DNA of 10,635 nt, from contig RBNI01007112.1 in assembly GCA_003990745.1 (NCBI GenBank), positions 1-10,635 of the forward strand, given 5' to 3'. Under the pieces are notes generated by a model, which was given only the letters and a program-made list of their open reading frames with translations, made no database searches and was not told the DNA's origin. This document shows positions 7,646 to 10,635 of this stretch, piece after piece. A program made the position numbers and the translations under genes. Every line of letters begins with the position of its first letter. Position 1 is the first letter of the stretch. The DNA comes from Jimgerdemannia flammicorona (lineage: Eukaryota > Mucoromycota > Endogonomycetes > Endogonales > Endogonaceae).

Positions 7646-8225
7646 CTCTGAAAGAAACACTATCATTTCTGATGCTAGTATCCTACTATAGAAGGTTTAT
7701 CAAGAACTTTGCCCAAATCACTGCCCCAATCCGAGCCCTTCTCAAGAAAGAAGTACCTTACAAATGGACAGAATCCCAAGAGAAAGCTTTCAAAGAACTC
7801 AAGAACCATATGACCATAGCATCAATCCTTGTGTATCCCAATCTATAGAAGCCATTCATCCTGTATACAGATGCTTCCAAAGATAGTCTAGGAGTAGTTC
7901 TAGTCCAAGAAGGACCTGATCAACAACACTATGTGATAGCTTATATAAGCAGAGCTATCAACCAGCAGCAGATGAACTATGGTAGCACCAAACTGGAATA
8001 TCTTGCAGTCATATAGATAGTCACCCTGTTCAAGCATTATCTCATCAGAAAAAGGTTCACCCTGATCACAGACCATGTGGCTCTCAAATAGCTATTCAAC
8101 TGCAAGAAACTCACTGGAATCCTAGCCCACTGGATCCTTATTCTTCAGGATTACAAAATCACCATTATCCACAAAGCAGGGAAAGCTCACAACAATGTTG
8201 ATGTACTTTTCCACCAGCCCCAATG
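7646..8225 (+). pseudogene. RNase H domain
   Basis: RNase H removes the RNA template during cDNA synthesis. Frame 1 begins with the RT-RNase H tether (TLKETLSFLMLVSYYRRFI) and KWTESQEKAFKELK. The four acidic residues of the active site are in place: Asp in LYTDAS (7870-7872), Glu in LEYLAV (7996-7998), Asp in LITDHVAL (8071-8073), and Asp in NNVDVL (8200-8202). Stops lie at 7846 (CAG to TAG), 8014 and 8089. The last two stand at places where the family has Trp (AV-W and LK-W-L), so both are TGG to TAG. After about 8225 frame 1 closes and the reading continues in frame 3 as integrase. Confidence 0.93.
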
Positions 8226-9293
8226 AACTAGAAGAAGGGTGTTCTGAGGAACTACACCTTAAAGAAAGCTCCTCAGACTATCAAGGAACAAGAAGATCTC
8301 ATCTGATAAGAATACCAGAAAGCTCACCAAGGACAGATAAGCACAGAAGACAAGATTTGAAAATAATATCAACATTGGCCTCACCTCAGAGCACAAGTTC
8401 AAGACATCATTCAGAAATATGACACTTGCCAGAAGTACCAAGGAAAGAAGAACTATCAAACCCCTCTGCAACCAATTCCCCCACTCACTCATATCTTTCA
8501 AAGATGGGGAGTAGATATAATTAGACCTCTACCAGTTACACCAAGAAGAAACAAATATATCCTTGTACTTGTAGAATATCTGACCAAGTGGCCCAAGGCT
8601 TTTCCAATAGAAATCGCAGATGCCTTAACTATTGTAGGCCTTCTCCATGGACTCATGCTCAGATATAGACCCCCAGAAGAACTCATCTCTGACCAAGGCA
8701 TGGAATTCATCAACAACATAATCACAAGTTATGCCTGAATTCACAAGATCTACCTCAAATAGACCACATCATACCACTTTCAGACTAATAGTATGATAGA
8801 GAGAATGAACCAGACCATTAAGAAAGAACTTGCCTGAGTCAATCCTATCAATTAGAACCTCTGCTTATCTGAAATCCTGTGGGAAATCCAAAACACCCCT
8901 GCAGCCTCAACCAAACAAAAACCATTTGAAATGATGTTCACCAAGAAAACCAGAACTACTGACCATGAGAATCTCGGAGATCTCCTCAAGAAGGCAGAAT
9001 AGTTATATAATCAGGCCTGAGTTCAGATTACCAAAGCCTAAGAAAGACAAAAGAAGTACTATGACTAGAAGCAGAAGAAGGACCAGAAGATCAAGATTGG
9101 TAATCAAGTACTAGTTTAGAGAAGTATGATTGAAACAAACTTTGCTACCAAACTGGAGCCCAAATGGGAAGGACCTTATCTTGTACACAACATCAGAGGA
9201 ACCAGCATCTATTTAAGAGACATGGATGGATGAACTCTGAGAATACCAGTACATATCAATTGCCTCAAACTATATCTTCTCTCTATACCATGA
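8226..9293 (+). pseudogene. Integrase with DD35E core and GPY/F tail
   Basis: Integrase joins the cDNA to host DNA. Frame 3 runs to the TGA at 9291-9293. The N-terminal zinc module is recognisable (AHQGQIST, then HWPHLRAQVQDII) but damaged: the first Cys of the CxxC pair is Tyr, TAT at 8418 for an expected TGT, while the second Cys (8427) remains. The catalytic core has Asp at 8514 (WGVDII), Asp at 8691 (ISDQGMEF) and Glu at 8799 (MIERMNQTIK); 35 residues separate the last two, the canonical DD35E spacing. The C-terminal GPY/F module reads KWEGPYLV and ends with LRIPVHINCLKLY. No chromodomain follows. At least a dozen stops occur, among them a TAG near 8229, a TGA-TAA pair near 8310, a TGA near 8736 and a TAG near 8760. 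The stop overlaps the next ORF's ATG by ATGA. Confidence 0.93.
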
Positions 9294-9833
9294 ACCAAAG
9301 GATTGATCAGCACCTTCAGACATTGCTCCTCAGCTCCTTCTAGGCCCTACCAGTTTCTCTACCCCAATTTGGCCAAGCCAATGAAAACCCCCTTCAGAAG
9401 ATTCAGGTTTACCAAGAAAACCTCACCCTGGCCAGATACCTACTACAAGTCCATCAACTGCAGACCTATTATGCAATTGGTCAGCAATTGCAGAACCTTC
9501 CAGCCCCAGAACAGACCTATATCAGAAACACCACAGGTCTGACCAGAAGAGACACTACTGCTGCAGACAGACTATATACCATTTACAAATGAAATATCAT
9601 AGCTCTGACACAGGCACAGTTCTCCCTAAATAATATTCAAGGAATGAACTCTACTACCTATTTGAGCATCATCAATTCTATTCCCTGAAGAAGAAGAAGA
9701 ACCTATAGAATAGAGTGACTCTAGTACAGATAATGAAGATAATGGAATAGGTATAGATGTAAAAGCAGCTTATGCTTATTGGAATGATAACTGAAGAACA
9801 GTCTGGGACAGACTATCCTTCAGTGGGGGCTGA
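9290..9833 (+). pseudogene. Third ORF of unknown function downstream of integrase
   Basis: I do not recognise this protein. An ATG at 9290 overlaps the integrase TGA at 9291 as ATGA. Frame 2 then gives a coherent, Gln/Leu-rich, probably helical sequence (LARYLLQVHQLQTYYAIGQQ, later GLTRRDTTAADRLYTIY) to about 9680. Frame 3 continues with an acidic part (FPEEEEEP, STDNEDNGIGIDV) and ends at TGA 9831-9833, touching the LTR. The total is about 180 codons. Stops at 9341, 9590, 9711 and 9792 are of the same decay type as in Pol, which suggests that the frame was coding before the damage. No signal peptide, hydrophobic segment or Cys cluster is seen, so an envelope-like role is unlikely. It might be a separate accessory protein or a C-terminal polyprotein part reached by a frame change. 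Confidence 0.6.
9821..9833 (+). promoter_or_regulatory. Polypurine tract
   Basis: CAGTGGGGGCTGA lies directly before the 3' LTR start (TGTAAC at 9834). A G-rich purine run at this place primes plus-strand cDNA after RNase H cutting. It is interrupted by CT, which may be original or a later change. It overlaps the end of the third ORF. Confidence 0.75.
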
Positions 9834-10635
9834 TGTAACAACCAAATGTACTATCCGAACTATAACTTAGCCAGATGACATGAATAATTAGCATACTTAA
9901 CCAGATGATGTGACCTCCAGTATATTATAGTTACTCATAGCTACCACACTTATAATTAACCAGACATACTAGATAGGGTCTATTTACTCATACAGACTCT
10001 ATATACTGTACAGACTCTATACATCTACTATAAGTAGCAGATCTATAGTTAGCCACATAGTAACCAGATAGTAACCAACCTATATAAAATATCCCAGAGA
10101 CAAGAGTGAATAAACCTCAGTCTGAAATTCAGAATACATTTCAACTCCAGTTTGCTTTCCGATACAAAGAAGAGTCCAAAATTGAAGCAAAAGACAAGTC
10201 TGCCTACTATACTTTAAGAGGAACTCTACAGCCACTGCTAGGAGATTGTGAGCTTATTTCCCTACTCTGGTCCACTTTCCGATACAAAGCTTGAAGATTT
10301 TGCTATCAAGTTCAAGTGAAGAACTTTGCTGTCTTTTAAAGAGAAATCTGCTACTTAAGGAATAAGCTGTGCTATTGGTTTGCTTACCAGATAAGCCTAA
10401 AGTTTGCCGCTAAGTTCGAGGAAGAACTTTGCTACCTTTGAGTTATCTGCCATATTCTCAGTTGAAGCTACCAATTCAGGAAGAATCTGTACCATCATAT
10501 TCCCAGAAGAACTCAATTTGAAAGAACTTGTGCCATCTAAATTAATTCTCAGTTGAAGTCACTGTTTTCAAGAAGTCTGTCAATTTAGGAGAATCTGCAG
10601 CATCTACTATCTTCAAGTTATTTGCATTCCCAGAA
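9834..10635 (+). repeat. 3' long terminal repeat, truncated by the window
   Basis: It starts with the canonical TGTAAC and follows the 5' LTR to the window end, where base 10635 corresponds to about base 1079. Its TATA box (10083-10090) and AATAAA (10109-10114) are kept. It retains several CpGs that are TG, CA or TA in the 5' copy, for example CCGA near 10150 and 10278 and CGAGG near 10420. It carries about 18 extra bases around 9992-10021, where ACAGACTCTATA is present twice; the 5' LTR has one copy at 448-459. The remaining roughly 490 bases of this LTR lie outside the window. Confidence 0.93.
9992..10021 (+). repeat. Short tandem duplication specific to the 3' LTR
   Basis: The 12-mer ACAGACTCTATA occurs at 9992-10003 and 10010-10021, separated by six bases. 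The 5' LTR has a single version at 448-459. As the two LTRs of a new insertion are identical, this is either a duplication after insertion or a loss from the 5' LTR. Confidence 0.75.

Larger units (their letters stand above)
290..10635 (+). mobile_element. Degenerate Ty3/gypsy LTR retrotransposon with dUTPase and third ORF
   Basis: Two direct LTRs flank an internal region with primer binding site, gag, protease, dUTPase, RT, RNase H, integrase, a third ORF and a polypurine tract, all on the + strand. The order protease-RT-RNase H-integrase places it in Ty3/gypsy (Metaviridae) rather than Ty1/copia, where integrase precedes RT. No chromodomain is visible after the integrase. The internal part is about 8.26 kb including a 0.7-kb nested insertion. 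The coding frame changes at least seven times within Gag-Pol and about 50 in-frame stops are present, so the copy is inactive. The 3' LTR is truncated by the window edge, so the true end lies beyond base 10635. Confidence 0.95.

Noticed and set aside
8195..8422. 75-codon frame 2 ORF between RNase H and integrase
   Set aside because: Frame 1 holds the RNase H end and frame 3 the start of the integrase; frame 2 has no family motif.
9150..9300. Chromodomain at the integrase C-terminus
   Set aside because: The integrase frame ends directly after the GPY/F module (LKLYLLSIP then stop), and no aromatic-cage pattern follows.
9303..9542. 80-codon frame 3 ORF after integrase
   Set aside because: Its Pro/Arg/Ser mixture looks like an out-of-frame reading; frame 2 over the same bases starts at the ATGA overlap and gives a more protein-like helical sequence.
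2398..9690. Programmed ribosomal frameshifts as the cause of the frame changes
   Set aside because: There are too many changes, several inside single domains (Gag capsid, RT, RT-RNase H tether). They fit small indels in a dead copy. A real shift at the Gag-Pol border cannot be excluded but cannot be located either.
9290..9833. Envelope-like gene after integrase
   Set aside because: No signal peptide, hydrophobic segment, glycosylation cluster or Cys pattern is visible in the best reading.

Overview
The window holds one decayed Ty3/gypsy-type LTR retrotransposon that fills it from base 290 to the right edge. The coding order (Gag with a CCHC zinc knuckle, protease, reverse transcriptase, RNase H, integrase), a tRNA-Pro-like primer binding site and direct LTRs with TG...CA-type ends make this a eukaryotic element. 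A filamentous fungus is my best guess, because the LTRs and genes carry dense C-to-T and G-to-A changes in CpG and CpA contexts, as RIP or cytosine-methylation damage would leave. The species cannot be named from the sequence. No independent host gene is visible.

Layout: 1-289 AT-rich flank; 290-1577 5' LTR (about 1.29 kb, TATA box near 521, most of it R-U5); 1580-1597 primer binding site; about 1617-3078 gag; about 3079-3585 acidic linker; about 3586-3999 retropepsin; about 4000-5302 an unusually long unrecognised stretch with three Cys/His clusters; about 5303-5701 a dUTPase domain with all five motifs traceable; about 5702-6060 a beta-rich connector; about 6061-7645 reverse transcriptase, split at 6464-7160 by a younger non-LTR retrotransposition with a poly(A) tail and 20-bp target duplication; about 7646-8225 RNase H; about 8226-9293 DD35E integrase with a GPY/F tail; 9290-9833 an unrecognised third ORF whose ATG overlaps the integrase stop as ATGA; 9821-9833 polypurine tract; 9834-10635 3' LTR, cut off by the window.

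The polyprotein is dead. Following homology, the reading frame runs 3, 2, 1, 2, 1, 2, 1, 3 along Gag-Pol, and roughly 50 in-frame stops occur by hand count. Most stops are explained by CAG, CAA, CGA or TGG codons hit by one transition. In life the Gag would have formed the particle, the protease would have cut the polyprotein, dUTPase would have kept uracil out of the cDNA, RT/RNase H would have copied RNA from a tRNA-Pro primer, and integrase would have inserted the product.

The most notable features are the dUTPase between protease and RT, the extra Cys/His-rich segment before it, the ATGA-coupled third ORF, and the nested insertion. Frames are given by position modulo 3 (frame 1 starts at base 1). 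All alignments were done by eye.
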